The notes under the pieces: generated by a model | What the model saw: the letters and a program-made list of their open reading frames with translations, nothing else | The model's database searches: none | Told to the model about the DNA's origin: nothing | Position numbers and translations under genes: made by a program | Part shown: piece after piece, positions 1 to 8,726 of the stretch | How the letters are laid out: each line of letters begins with the position of its first letter | Numbering within the stretch: the first letter of the stretch is position 1 | Assembly: GCF_017352375.1 (NCBI RefSeq) | Contig: NZ_JAFEVR010000013.1 | Location: 186,001 to 250,000, forward strand | DNA length: 64,000 nt | Source of the DNA: Mycolicibacterium sp. S2-37 | Lineage (GTDB): Bacteria > Actinomycetota > Actinomycetes > Mycobacteriales > Mycobacteriaceae | Direction: 5' to 3'

Positions 1-1
1 T

Positions 2-397
2 TTGCACGTCGGCATCCGCGGACCGCTGTACGCGCCCACCGACCTGTCCGATGATCGGGTGCTCGGGTTCCAGGTGCTGGGCTCCGACGATTTCCAGATC
101 GACGGCCTGGCAACGGTGATCGAGCGGATGCGGGCCCGTATCGGCGAGGCGCCGGTGTACGTGTCGGTGGACATCGACGTGCTGGATCCGGCACACGCAC
201 CCGGAACTGGCACACCGGAGGCCGGCGGTATGACCAGCCGCGAACTGCTGCACTGCCTGCGCAGCCTCGTCGGCGCCAACATCGTCGGCGCCGACATCGT
301 CGAGGTCGCGCCCGCCTACGACCACGCCGAGATCACCGGCATCGCGGCCGCGCATGTGGCCTACGAGCTCATCTCGGTTCTCGGAGCGAACCGGTGA
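2..397 (+). CDS. Ureohydrolase (agmatinase / guanidinobutyrase family), 3' end only
   Basis: C-terminal 131 residues of an arginase/agmatinase-fold manganese hydrolase; the 5' end lies outside the window. The segment VSVDIDVLDPAHAPGTGTPE (about residues 56-75) is the family signature, with the two Asp of DIDVLDP binding the Mn pair and a conserved downstream Glu in VEVAP. The family releases urea from a guanidino substrate. The stop overlaps the next start by four bases (GTGA), so it is co-transcribed with a thiamine-diphosphate decarboxylase resembling 5-guanidino-2-oxopentanoate decarboxylase. That context makes guanidinobutyrate a more attractive substrate than agmatine. Family is certain; substrate is inference. 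Confidence 0.85.
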   Translation: MHVGIRGPLYAPTDLSDDRVLGFQVLGSDDFQIDGLATVIERMRARIGEAPVYVSVDIDVLDPAHAPGTGTPEAGGMTSRELLHCLRSLVGANIVGADIVEVAPAYDHAEITGIAAAHVAYELISVLGANR

Positions 398-1971
398 CGC
401 ATCGCAACGGCGGTGCCGCAGTGGTCGATTCGTTGATCGCCAACGACGTCGACACGGTGTTCGGGATACCCGGTACGCACAACCTGGAGATCTACCGGCA
501 TCTGCAGACCGGTGACATCCAGGTGATCACACCGCGGCATGAACAGGGCGCCGGCTACGCCGCGGAGGCGTACGCGCGGGTCAGTGGCCGCCCCGGCGTG
601 GTGGTGACGACCAGCGGTCCGGGGCTGACGAACGCGATGACGGCCGCAGCCACCGCCTATGCGGAATCCCAGCCGATGCTGGTGCTCTCACCCGGTATGC
701 CGACCGGCACCGAGGGCCGCGACCTCGGCCAGCTTCACGAGGCCAAGAACACCAGCGCGGCGATGAATGAGCTGGTGTGCTGGAGCCGCCGCGTACGCAG
801 CGCCGACGAGGCGGCCGAAGCGGTGACCGACGCGTTCGCCGGCTTCTCCGGGCGCCGCCCCCGGCCGGTGCACATCGAAGTCCCCGTCGACGTGCTCACG
901 GCACGCTGGTCGGGACAGGCGCGGACAGCGTCTGTGGCGCCCGCGCCTGCCGCCGATCCGCAGGCGGTGATACGGGCCGGGCAGGTGCTCGCCGCCGCGG
1001 AACGGCCACTGATCATCGCCGGCGGCGGCGCCGTCGACGCCCATGCCGAGGTCACCGCGCTCGCCGAGGCGCTCGGCGCACCGGTGGCGACGACGGTGAA
1101 CGGCAAAGGCGTTGTGCCTGAGCGTCATCGGCTGTCGGTCGGCGCGTCGGTGCGGTTGCGCGCCCTTCAGCAGGCGGCGGCCGACAGCGATGCACTGGTG
1201 GTCGTCGGCAGCGAGCTCGGCGACTCCGATCTGTGGGCGGGGCAGATCCGCGGCCGCACGGTGATCCGGTGCGACGTCGAATTCGGTCAGCTCGACAAGA
1301 ACTGCCCGGCCGACCATGCGCTGCTCGGCGATGCGGCGGCCACGGTGGCAGCGCTGCTCGACGCGCTGCCGCAGCGCCCGGACGGCGGTGGGGATGGTCG
1401 CGCGGCGGCGCTGCGCACGGCCTGCCGGGACGAGGCCGCCCGGGACGCGGGCCCTTACGCGCAGATCAACGAGGCGGTCCGGGAGGCGCTTCCGGCCGAC
1501 GGTGTACTCACCGGGGACAGCTCGCAGGTCACCTACTTCGGGTCGGTGCACTTCTTCGACATGGCCTCGCCGCGTCGGTTCTGCTACTCGCCGGGCTTCG
1601 CCACGCTCGGCTACGGACTGCCCGCGGCTGTCGGCGCTTCGATCGCGCGACCGGGAAAGCCGGTCGTCGTGCTCATCGGGGACGGCGCGGCGATGTTCTC
1701 GGTGCAGGAGCTGATGACGTTGACCGAGTCACGGCTCTCGGTGCCGGTGGTGATCGTCGACAACGGCGGCTACCGGGAGATCGAGGATCAGGAGCAGGCC
1801 CGTGCTATCGCACCGATCGGGGTCCGGTTGCAGACCCCGGACTTCGCCGCCCTGGCCGTGGCGATGGGCGCCCACGGCGTGCGGACCACCTCGGCCGCCG
1901 ACCTCACCGGTCTGGTCGGCACCGCGCTCGACGCCGACCGCCCGACCGTCATCCACTTCGACATCCGGTAG
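394..1971 (+). CDS. Thiamine-diphosphate-dependent decarboxylase, acetolactate-synthase-like (5-guanidino-2-oxopentanoate decarboxylase type)
   Basis: 525-residue ThDP enzyme with the three usual domains: N-terminal Pyr domain with the activating Glu in TPRHEQGAGYAAEAYAR (about residue 50), a central domain, and a C-terminal PP domain with the ThDP/Mg motif GDGAAMF...DNGGYREIEDQE. The N-terminal GIPGTHNLEIYRHL and LHEAKNTSAAM segments are reminiscent of AruI-type 5-guanidino-2-oxopentanoate decarboxylases of the arginine transaminase pathway, in which decarboxylation gives 4-guanidinobutyraldehyde. GTG start in a four-base overlap with the ureohydrolase, and nine bases before the symporter, so a three-gene operon. 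It could instead act on another 2-oxoacid; anabolic acetolactate synthase is unlikely because no regulatory subunit gene is adjacent. Confidence 0.75.
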   Translation: MTHRNGGAAVVDSLIANDVDTVFGIPGTHNLEIYRHLQTGDIQVITPRHEQGAGYAAEAYARVSGRPGVVVTTSGPGLTNAMTAAATAYAESQPMLVLSPGMPTGTEGRDLGQLHEAKNTSAAMNELVCWSRRVRSADEAAEAVTDAFAGFSGRRPRPVHIEVPVDVLTARWSGQARTASVAPAPAADPQAVIRAGQVLAAAERPLIIAGGGAVDAHAEVTALAEALGAPVATTVNGKGVVPERHRLSVGASVRLRALQQAAADSDALVVVGSELGDSDLWAGQIRGRTVIRCDVEFGQLDKNCPADHALLGDAAATVAALLDALPQRPDGGGDGRAAALRTACRDEAARDAGPYAQINEAVREALPADGVLTGDSSQVTYFGSVHFFDMASPRRFCYSPGFATLGYGLPAAVGASIARPGKPVVVLIGDGAAMFSVQELMTLTESRLSVPVVIVDNGGYREIEDQEQARAIAPIGVRLQTPDFAALAVAMGAHGVRTTSAADLTGLVGTALDADRPTVIHFDIR

Positions 1972-1980
1972 GAGCCAGCC

Positions 1981-3423
1981 ATGGACATCGCGATCGTCGT
2001 GATCTACCTCGTCGGCATGATCGGGTTCGGTTTCTGGGGAAAGCGCCGGGCCACAACGCAATCGGACTTCCTCGTCGCCGGCCGCAGGCTCGGCCCGCTG
2101 CTGTACTCGGGCACGATGGCGGCGATCGTGCTGGGCGGCGCGTCCACCATCGGTGGCGTCGGGCTGGGCTACGAGTACGGCATCTCCGGGATGTGGCTGG
2201 TGATCGCGATCGGCGTCGGCATCCTGGCGCTGAGCCTGCTGTTCGCGGGCCGGATTCAGCGGCTGCGGGTCTACACAGTCAGCCAGATGCTCGAATTGCG
2301 TTACGGTCCAGGGTCTTCGGTGTTGTCCGGGGTGGTCATGTGGGGCTACACGCTGATGCTGTCGGTGACGTCGACGATCGCGTACTCGACGATCTTCGGA
2401 GCGCTGTTCGACATCGGCAAGGTGCCGGCCATCATCCTCGGCGGCAGCGTGGTGATCATCTACTCCACGCTCGGCGGCATGTGGTCGATCACCCTGACCG
2501 ATTTCGTGCAGTTCCTGATCAAGACCATCGGCATCTTCTTCATTCTGTTGCCGGTGGCGTTGATCAAGACCGACGGCTGGGGCGGGCTGGCCGAGAAGCT
2601 GCCTGCGGACGCCACGTCGCTGACCGCCATCGGCGGCGACACGATCCTGACCTACTTCGTCATCTACACATTCGGGCTGCTGATCGGCCAGGACATCTGG
2701 CAGCGGGTGTTCACCGCACGCAGCCCCGCAGTGGCGCGGTGGGCGGGTGCCGGAGCAGGCGTGTACTGCCTGCTCTACGCGGTCGCCGGAGCGGTGATCG
2801 GCATGGCGGCCAAAGTGCTCCTGCCGGAGCTCGAATCGCGTGACGACGCGTTCGCGGAGTTCGTCGAGATGCAGCTGCCACCGGGGCTCGCCGGCCTGGT
2901 GCTGGCCGCAGCCCTGGCCGCGGTGATGTCGACGTCGAGCGGCGCGCTGATCGCGACGGCGACCGTGTTCAGCCAGGACATCGTGGCGCGGCTGCGCAAA
3001 CAGGACCTGGAGGCGGGCAGCGAGCACGACCACATCCGCAACAACAGGATGTACGTGGCCGGGTTCGGTCTGGTGATGGTGGCGATTGCGTGCGTGCTGC
3101 AGGACGTGGTCGCAGCGCTGACGGTCGCCTACGACATCCTCGTCGGTGGACTGCTGGTGCCCATTCTCGGCGGATTGATCTGGCGGCGCGGCACGAACAT
3201 CGGGGCCGTCGCGGCGATGGCCGTCGGCACGGTCGGCACGCTGGCCACCATGCTCGTCGTCGGCGACATCTTCGCCAACGAGCCCATCTACGTCGGTCTG
3301 GTGTCGGGATTGGTGGTGTTCGTCGTCGGCAGTGTGGTCACCAAGCCGACCGATCCCGAGGTGCTCGCCGAGTGGGACCGGCGCAGTCGCGGCGAGACGG
3401 CGGTTCCTGTCGGCGATTGCTGA
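1981..3423 (+). CDS. Sodium:solute symporter (SSS family)
   Basis: 480-residue polytopic membrane protein with about 13 predicted helices, the length and topology of SSS transporters (PutP/PanF type). The first helix is followed by FWGKRRATTQSDFLVAGRRL, the family's N-terminal motif, and AALAAVMSTSSGALIATATV (about residues 305-325) is the conserved Na-site helix. It starts nine bases after the decarboxylase stop, behind a GGAG-type ribosome site. Being the last gene of an operon with a ureohydrolase and a keto-acid decarboxylase, it probably imports the compound those enzymes degrade, such as a guanidino or amino acid; the substrate cannot be read from sequence. Confidence 0.85.
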   Translation: MDIAIVVIYLVGMIGFGFWGKRRATTQSDFLVAGRRLGPLLYSGTMAAIVLGGASTIGGVGLGYEYGISGMWLVIAIGVGILALSLLFAGRIQRLRVYTVSQMLELRYGPGSSVLSGVVMWGYTLMLSVTSTIAYSTIFGALFDIGKVPAIILGGSVVIIYSTLGGMWSITLTDFVQFLIKTIGIFFILLPVALIKTDGWGGLAEKLPADATSLTAIGGDTILTYFVIYTFGLLIGQDIWQRVFTARSPAVARWAGAGAGVYCLLYAVAGAVIGMAAKVLLPELESRDDAFAEFVEMQLPPGLAGLVLAAALAAVMSTSSGALIATATVFSQDIVARLRKQDLEAGSEHDHIRNNRMYVAGFGLVMVAIACVLQDVVAALTVAYDILVGGLLVPILGGLIWRRGTNIGAVAAMAVGTVGTLATMLVVGDIFANEPIYVGLVSGLVVFVVGSVVTKPTDPEVLAEWDRRSRGETAVPVGDC

Positions 3424-3494
3424 CCGGCTGGATCGGCCGATTTCGCCGCGGCGACGTGGGAGGCTGATGACATCGACTACGAGCAGGAGACCGC

Positions 3495-3713
3495 GTGAAC
3501 GGTACTGATGGAGTCAACGGCGGTAACGGGGGAGCCGGCGGCACCGGCGGTCGGGGCGGCAGGGGTGGCTTGTTCCGTGGCCGAGGTGGTAGAGGCGGCG
3601 CGGGCGGCCAGGGTGGCGAGCCGGGCGAGGGCGGCAAGCGCGGCGCCGATGGCGCGCCTGGGGCTGATGGCGACCGTGGCGCCGATGGTGCTGACGGCGG
3701 TGACGCGCGCTAA
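3495..3713 (+). CDS. Small collagen-like / glycine-rich hypothetical protein
   Basis: 72 codons, GTG start preceded by AGGAGA at 3485-3490 (four-base spacing). After Met-Asn the chain is almost wholly Gly-X-Y: eight triplets, the break Phe-Arg, then fourteen more including GEP, GKR, GAD, GAP and GDR. The last third is strongly Asp/Ala-rich, like bacterial collagen-like stalks. No signal peptide or membrane segment is visible. It may be a real small protein, a degraded PGRS/collagen-like remnant, or a chance product of GGC/GGN repeats in high-GC DNA. The good ribosome site and unbroken triplet register favour a real gene. It stands alone after the symporter, 71 bases downstream. Confidence 0.4.
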   Translation: MNGTDGVNGGNGGAGGTGGRGGRGGLFRGRGGRGGAGGQGGEPGEGGKRGADGAPGADGDRGADGADGGDAR

Positions 3714-3938
3714 CGGAGGCAGACGGGCCACGTCGACCGCGACGGGCCCGTCAATCGTCCCGATCATCACCGGCACCCGATCGTCTGGTGCAGTGACACG
3801 TCGAGAGACTCGATCGCGTCACGCAATCGGCCGATGGCGGTTCCCCTCGCAACGATTGTTCGCTGGGGTCGCATCCTGGGCGCACCAGCGTCGGTTGCTC
3901 ATGGCGCCGGCCGCGCAGGATGCTCCCGCCGTCGAGGT
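3714..3938. other. Intergenic stretch with no recognisable gene
   Basis: 225 bases between the collagen-like ORF and the end of the convergent crotonase gene. No convincing ORF, RNA gene or strong terminator hairpin was seen. Confidence 0.5.
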
Positions 3939-4679
3939 TCAGTGCCCGGGGATATGCAATCGCTTCAGCGAACCCAGGACCAGGCGGTCGGCGGCCAGCT
4001 CATAGGACTGGGGCACCGACAAGGATTCGACGGACCGAAGCATCGCCCTGATCTCGTTGTGCACCCGAGGTTCGCCAGCTAGCAGTGCCTCGACCTTCGC
4101 CGCGACTGCGACGTCCAGTGCGTCGACGTCCTCGGCGATTTCGTTGAGCAGGCCGATGCGCACCGCCTCCTCACCGGAGACCGGCAGCCCACTGGCGGTG
4201 AGCCAGAACGCCGCCCGGCGGCCCACCATGTGCGGCAGCCACGCCAGCACCAGTGCGGGCGCCAGGTTGATGCGGACCTCGGGGAAACTGAGCCGCGCCG
4301 TCCGCGTCGCTACGGCGACGTCACACAGTGCGGCCAGACCGACCCCGAAACCCGCGGCGTCACCCTGCACCCGGGCGACGGTCACCAAGGACGTGGCCGC
4401 CAGCGCCTCGTTGACCGCGATGAGCCGCCGCACTTCGGTGGGCAGATCCTCCGGCGTGGCCGCAGTACGTTCGCGCCCCATACAGAAGGTGTCGCCCGCG
4501 GCCGCCAGCACCAGCACGTGCACCCCCGACGGCGGGGCGGTGAGCACCCCCGCGAGGGCATCACACATGGCCATCGTCATGAGGTTGCCGCCCGGGCTGT
4601 CCAGCCGGACGGTCAGGACGGCGCCGTCACGGTCGAACGTCAGCCCCGGCACTGTGGCGAGGTCGTCGGTGATCGTCAT
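3939..4679 (-). CDS. Enoyl-CoA hydratase/isomerase (crotonase) family protein
   Basis: 246-residue crotonase-fold protein. The oxyanion-hole region and GDAAGFGVGLAALCD (residues 106-120) match the family signature, and E134 in SFPEVRI corresponds to the second catalytic Glu (E164 of rat hydratase). The position of the first catalytic Glu (E144) is G114, so a classical hydratase reaction is doubtful; isomerase, lyase or CoA-hydrolase chemistry is possible. Last gene of a seven-gene minus-strand operon; its ATG overlaps the aldehyde dehydrogenase stop by one base (TGATG), implying translational coupling. Substrate unknown, presumably downstream of the acid made by that dehydrogenase. Confidence 0.8.
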   Translation of the reverse strand: MTITDDLATVPGLTFDRDGAVLTVRLDSPGGNLMTMAMCDALAGVLTAPPSGVHVLVLAAAGDTFCMGRERTAATPEDLPTEVRRLIAVNEALAATSLVTVARVQGDAAGFGVGLAALCDVAVATRTARLSFPEVRINLAPALVLAWLPHMVGRRAAFWLTASGLPVSGEEAVRIGLLNEIAEDVDALDVAVAAKVEALLAGEPRVHNEIRAMLRSVESLSVPQSYELAADRLVLGSLKRLHIPGH

Positions 4680-6223
4680 CAGTTCAACCTTTCGAGTGCG
4701 ACCCCGCCGTACCAGTCGACGTCATCGGCGGCGGTACGGATGGTCACCGCACGGACGTGGGTGAATTCGTCGAACGCCTCGGTGCCGCCTTCGCGGCCGT
4801 GTCCGCTCTCCCTGACCCCACCCCACGGCGACGACGGATCGAGCCGGTGGTGGTCGTTGACCCATACGATGCCGTGCTCCAGCTTCGAGGCGACCCGGTG
4901 GGCACGCCCTACGTCGCGCGTCCAGACCGACGATCCCAGACCGTAGGGCGAGTCGTTGGCGATGGCGATCGCATCAGCCTCGTCCTTGAAGGGAATGACC
5001 ACCAGGACGGGGCCGAAGATCTCTTCGCGAGCGACCCGCATCTGATTGGTCACGTTCGACAGCACCGTCGGCGCAACGAAATACCCGTCGAGCCCCGGCA
5101 CGTCGACGGCCTTGCCGCCGGTGGCCAGCGTCGCACCCTCCGACACCCCGATCTCCACATAGTTGAGGATGCGCTGACGGGCCCGCTCCGAGATCACCGG
5201 GCCGAGCTGGGTGTCGGCCTGAGCCGGATCACCGATCCGGATGCGCTCGGCCTGGGCCACCAGACCCGCCACGAACTCGTCGTATACCTTCTCCTGCACC
5301 AGGATTCGGGTGCCCGCGATGCAGGTCTGGCCGGCGCCGACGAATCCGCCGAAGGCCGCCCCGCGGGACGAGACGTCGGTAGCGATGTCGTCGAACACCA
5401 GAACCGGCGTCTTACCGCCCAGTTCGACCGTCGACTTGGCGAATCGCTTCGCGGTGGCGACCGAGATGATCCGCCCGACCTCCGTGCCGCCGGTGAACAC
5501 CACCTTGTCGACCAGCCGGTGTTCTGCGAGCCCCGCACCGGCCACCGGACCAAGACCCGGGATCACGTTGAGCACCCCTGGCGGGATCCCCGCCTCGAGA
5601 GCGAGGTCACCGATCAGCAGCGCGGTCAGTGGTGTCTGCTCAGAAGGCTTGAGTACCACGCTGTTTCCGGTCGCCAAAGCCGGCGCGACACTCTTGGACG
5701 CGATCATCAAGGGATGGTTGAACGACGACAGTGTCGCGACCACACCGAGTGGGAAACGCGACGTGTAGGAGTGGTAGGGACCCGACATCGGAACCACCGA
5801 GTCGCGGCTGGCCAGCAGCAGCGCGGCGTTGTACCGGTACCACTCGGCCAGCCGGGTGATCTGCGCCTTGGTCTCGGTGATCGGCCTGCCGTTGTTGTCG
5901 GTCTCCAGGCGGTACAGCTTGTCCATGTCGCGCTCCAGCAGATCGCCGAAGCGGTTGAGGATGCGGGAACGCTGATGGATCGGCATGTGGGACCACACAC
6001 CGGAGTCGAAGGCCTTTCGTGCCGACACCACGGCGTCGTCGGTGTCCTCGGCGCTCGCACTGTGGCAGCGGGCGAACACCCGCCCCGTGGCGGGGTTGAT
6101 CACCTCGAGGATCTCACCGCCGCCGGGGCGGTGCTCGCCATCGATGAGCAGGCCGTGCACCTGTTCGCCGTTGCGGGTGGAACTGGGTTTGGTCACAGCG
6201 GAAGTCGCAACCGGTTGAGACAT
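4679..6223 (-). CDS. NAD(P)-dependent aldehyde dehydrogenase
   Basis: 514 residues, the usual ALDH length. All catalytic residues are visible: N169 in SSFNHP, E267 in VELGGKTP and the nucleophile C301 in GAGQTCIAGTR, with the cofactor-binding FTGGTEVG around residue 243-250. It oxidises an aldehyde to the acid in the cytoplasm. It sits 26 bases after the ABC ATPase and overlaps the crotonase start, so it belongs to the transporter operon and likely acts on the imported compound or a product of it. A role as guanidinobutyraldehyde dehydrogenase for the 1-3.4 kb operon is conceivable, since that pathway needs one, but is unproven. Confidence 0.9.
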   Translation of the reverse strand: MSQPVATSAVTKPSSTRNGEQVHGLLIDGEHRPGGGEILEVINPATGRVFARCHSASAEDTDDAVVSARKAFDSGVWSHMPIHQRSRILNRFGDLLERDMDKLYRLETDNNGRPITETKAQITRLAEWYRYNAALLLASRDSVVPMSGPYHSYTSRFPLGVVATLSSFNHPLMIASKSVAPALATGNSVVLKPSEQTPLTALLIGDLALEAGIPPGVLNVIPGLGPVAGAGLAEHRLVDKVVFTGGTEVGRIISVATAKRFAKSTVELGGKTPVLVFDDIATDVSSRGAAFGGFVGAGQTCIAGTRILVQEKVYDEFVAGLVAQAERIRIGDPAQADTQLGPVISERARQRILNYVEIGVSEGATLATGGKAVDVPGLDGYFVAPTVLSNVTNQMRVAREEIFGPVLVVIPFKDEADAIAIANDSPYGLGSSVWTRDVGRAHRVASKLEHGIVWVNDHHRLDPSSPWGGVRESGHGREGGTEAFDEFTHVRAVTIRTAADDVDWYGGVALERLN

Positions 6224-6249
6224 TCGTATTCTTTCTGGGTTGACAGTGA

Positions 6250-7017
6250 TCAGGCGCCGGCAGGAACCGCGGCGCGTTGACGGGCGCTTGCTTCGAGCTC
6301 TTCGAAGCGACGCAGGATCGACGACTCCAGCACGGCGACCTCGGTGTTGGAGGCCTTACGCGGGCGGGGGAGGTCGACGGTGATGTCCTCGTGGATGGTG
6401 CCGCCCGGTGCGAGCATCAGGATGCGGTCCGAGAGTTCGGCGGCCTCCTTGACGTCGTGGGTGACGAAGACTACGGTCTTGCGGGTCTGCGCCCAGATCT
6501 CCTGGAGGTGTTCGCGCAAGCCGCGGGCGGTGATCGCGTCCAGGTGGCTGAACGGTTCGTCCATCAGCAGGACGTCGGGTTCGATCGACAGCGCCCTGGC
6601 GATGCCGACGCGCTGCTGCTGCCCGCCGGAGAGCTGTCCGGGCCACTTCTTCTCTGCGTGGCCGAGGCCGACGCGCTTGAGTGCTTCGTGGACACGCTCT
6701 TTGGCGGCATCGTCGCGGACCTGCTGCACGTACATCAGGTTGTCGAAGATCGACCGCCAGGGCAGCAGGCGCGGCTCCTGGAACACGTAGGCGAGTTTGG
6801 CCGCCTGGCCGGCCCGGCCGATGGTGACGGTGCCCGAGGTGGCGGTCTCGATCCCGGCGATGATGTTGAGCAGTGTGGTCTTTCCGCAGCCCGACGGTCC
6901 CACCAGGGATACGAAGGACTGGTCGGCGATCTCGAATCCGATGCGATTGATGACGGTCTGCGGTCCGGTGGGAGTACCGAACACCTTGAGCAGGTCTGTC
7001 ACGGTGACATTGGCCAT
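6250..7017 (-). CDS. ABC transporter ATPase (nitrate/sulfonate/taurine type)
   Basis: 255-residue ATPase with Walker A GPSGCGKTT, Q-loop VFQEPRLLPWRS, signature LSGGQQQRVGIARAL, Walker B VLLMDEPFSHLD and H-loop FVTHDVKEA. The LPWRS Q-loop is typical of the SsuB/TauB group. The frame is open far upstream to 7341, but the ATG at 7017 is chosen because AAGGAGA precedes it at good spacing and it begins the conserved domain (MANVTVTDLLKVFG); the upstream part overlaps the permease. It energises the two permeases encoded just before it. Gaps of 28 bases upstream and 26 downstream mark one operon. Confidence 0.92.
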   Translation of the reverse strand: MANVTVTDLLKVFGTPTGPQTVINRIGFEIADQSFVSLVGPSGCGKTTLLNIIAGIETATSGTVTIGRAGQAAKLAYVFQEPRLLPWRSIFDNLMYVQQVRDDAAKERVHEALKRVGLGHAEKKWPGQLSGGQQQRVGIARALSIEPDVLLMDEPFSHLDAITARGLREHLQEIWAQTRKTVVFVTHDVKEAAELSDRILMLAPGGTIHEDITVDLPRPRKASNTEVAVLESSILRRFEELEASARQRAAVPAGA

Positions 7018-7045
7018 GAGGGAATCTCCTTGAGTGGGTGCGGGT

Positions 7046-7888
7046 CTAGGCGGCGGCCGCGGCGGGTTCGCCAGGGGTGGATACGCCGTCGCGCCAGCGG
7101 AATGCGCGCCGGGACAGGCGTTCCAGCAGCACACGGTCGGTGAGCACCATGAACGCGATGAAGAACGCGATCCAGGCGACGAACCCGGGCAACTGGTTGG
7201 CGTCATACCAGTAGCGGGCGCGGTGTCCGACGCCATCTGCCGATCCGAACCACTCCGACAGCAGCAGGCCGTTCCAGCCCGACATGACGCCGAACCGGAT
7301 ACCGGCGACCACATAGCCGGTGACCGAAGGCAGCACGGCATGGCGCAGGCGGCGCGCCGGCGGCACGCCGTAGGACTGCGACATGTCCAGCAACTCAGGC
7401 GGCACCGATCGGGCCCCGGCCGCGACGTTCACCACGACGAACGGGATGGCGGAAAGGATCACCGTCAGGATCGGAGCGGTGTCGGAGAAGCCGAACCACA
7501 TGGCGCACAACAGCGCCCAGATCACCGCGGGGATCGCCAGCCCGACGAGGTTCACGTCGCCGAAGAGGTCGTCGAAGATCCGGAACGTTCCGATCGCCAG
7601 CCCGATGATGATCCCCAGGACGATCGAGATCGCCATCCCGATCACGAAGCGCTGCATGCTGATGGCGAAGTTGAAGAAGAACTCGCCACGTTCGATCTCG
7701 GCGATGGCCGCCTTGACCACCGGAGCGGGACCGGGGATCCGGTCGCCGAACGTGCCTGCGAGCTGCCACAGCAGCAGGAACAGCAGCGCAGCGGCGGTGG
7801 TGGCCCCCACCGGTCCGGTCAGCCAGCCGGGTACGGCCTTACGGCTCGCGGTGACCGTGTCGCCACGGTCGATCACGGGTGCGCTCAT
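7046..7888 (-). CDS. ABC transporter permease (second)
   Basis: 280-residue inner-membrane permease with about six hydrophobic helices and the binding-protein-dependent transport signature near SQSYGVPPARRLRHAVLPSV (EAA-like loop, about residues 175-195) that docks on the ATPase. Starts one base after the preceding permease ends. Partners are the lipoprotein binding protein, the other permease (similar size and plan) and the SsuB-like ATPase. Two different permeases imply a heterodimeric channel. Substrate unknown. Confidence 0.88.
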   Translation of the reverse strand: MSAPVIDRGDTVTASRKAVPGWLTGPVGATTAAALLFLLLWQLAGTFGDRIPGPAPVVKAAIAEIERGEFFFNFAISMQRFVIGMAISIVLGIIIGLAIGTFRIFDDLFGDVNLVGLAIPAVIWALLCAMWFGFSDTAPILTVILSAIPFVVVNVAAGARSVPPELLDMSQSYGVPPARRLRHAVLPSVTGYVVAGIRFGVMSGWNGLLLSEWFGSADGVGHRARYWYDANQLPGFVAWIAFFIAFMVLTDRVLLERLSRRAFRWRDGVSTPGEPAAAAA

Positions 7889-7889
7889 G

Positions 7890-8726
7890 TCAGCGGCCCC
7901 CTCTCCATGCGAAGAACCGCTGTTCGAGGCCGGCCAGGATCACGCGCTCGATCAACAAGATGAAGAGCACGAAGAACCCGGTCCATGCCAGAACGCCGGC
8001 CACTGAGAACTCTTGGAACGACTGGCGAATCATGAAGCCGATACCGCTGCGGCCACCGAACACCTCGGTGAGGGCCTCGACCTTCCAGGCCATGGCGAAG
8101 CCGTAGCGCAGGGCGGCGAACAGGAACGGCATCACCGACGGCAGGAACACCGACTTGATGACGTCTCCACGCCCGCGCCCGTAGACCGTGCTCATGTCGA
8201 CCAGTCGACGGTCGACCTCTTCGACGCCCTGGGCGACGTTGAGGGCGACGTAGGGCAGTGCGACGAAAGACACCACCACGACGGGTCCGATGGCGCCGAT
8301 GCCGAACAGGATCAGCGCGAACACCGCGTACGCGAGCCCGGGCACGTTGCCCAGCACCAGCAGCGGTTGCTGCCAGAAGTACTTCTGGTAGCGGATGCGG
8401 CCCATCAGCAGGCCGAGGGGAACCCCGAACAGCGTTCCGATGGCGAAGCCGAGTGCGATCTTGACGATGCTGGAACCGAATTGGACGAACGCCGTACCGT
8501 CGGACGCGAGGTGCCACATCTCCGCACCGACGGTCCATGGTGCCGGCAGCACGTACTCGGTGAACAACACCAGCGAGCAGAACGCCCAAACCCCGAGCAG
8601 CAGAGCGTAACCCACGAAGTGGAGCCCGATCCGCCGGGCCGACGCCGCCAGCGGGCTGGCGGGCGCCACCCCCGTTTCCGGGGGTGTGCTCGCCACGTCA
8701 GCGGATTGGTTGGTGGTCACTGTCAC
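7890..8726 (-). CDS. ABC transporter permease (first)
   Basis: 278-residue permease with a hydrophilic N-terminus of about 30 residues, about six membrane helices, and the cytoplasmic EAA-like loop DMSTVYGRGRGDVIKSVFLP (about residues 170-190). GTG start inside a GTGA overlap with the binding-protein stop, so translation is coupled. It forms the transmembrane channel with the permease encoded next. Same fold as SsuC/TauC; the substrate cannot be deduced. Confidence 0.88.
   Translation of the reverse strand: MTVTTNQSADVASTPPETGVAPASPLAASARRIGLHFVGYALLLGVWAFCSLVLFTEYVLPAPWTVGAEMWHLASDGTAFVQFGSSIVKIALGFAIGTLFGVPLGLLMGRIRYQKYFWQQPLLVLGNVPGLAYAVFALILFGIGAIGPVVVVSFVALPYVALNVAQGVEEVDRRLVDMSTVYGRGRGDVIKSVFLPSVMPFLFAALRYGFAMAWKVEALTEVFGGRSGIGFMIRQSFQEFSVAGVLAWTGFFVLFILLIERVILAGLEQRFFAWRGGR

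Noticed and set aside
1233..2843. Long open frame (536 codons) overlapping the decarboxylase and symporter genes
   Set aside because: Arg/Gly-rich shadow frame; the two real genes in another frame have clear family motifs.
6250..7341. Longer start for the ABC ATPase at 7341
   Set aside because: The extension overlaps the permease and lacks homology; ATG 7017 has a good ribosome site.
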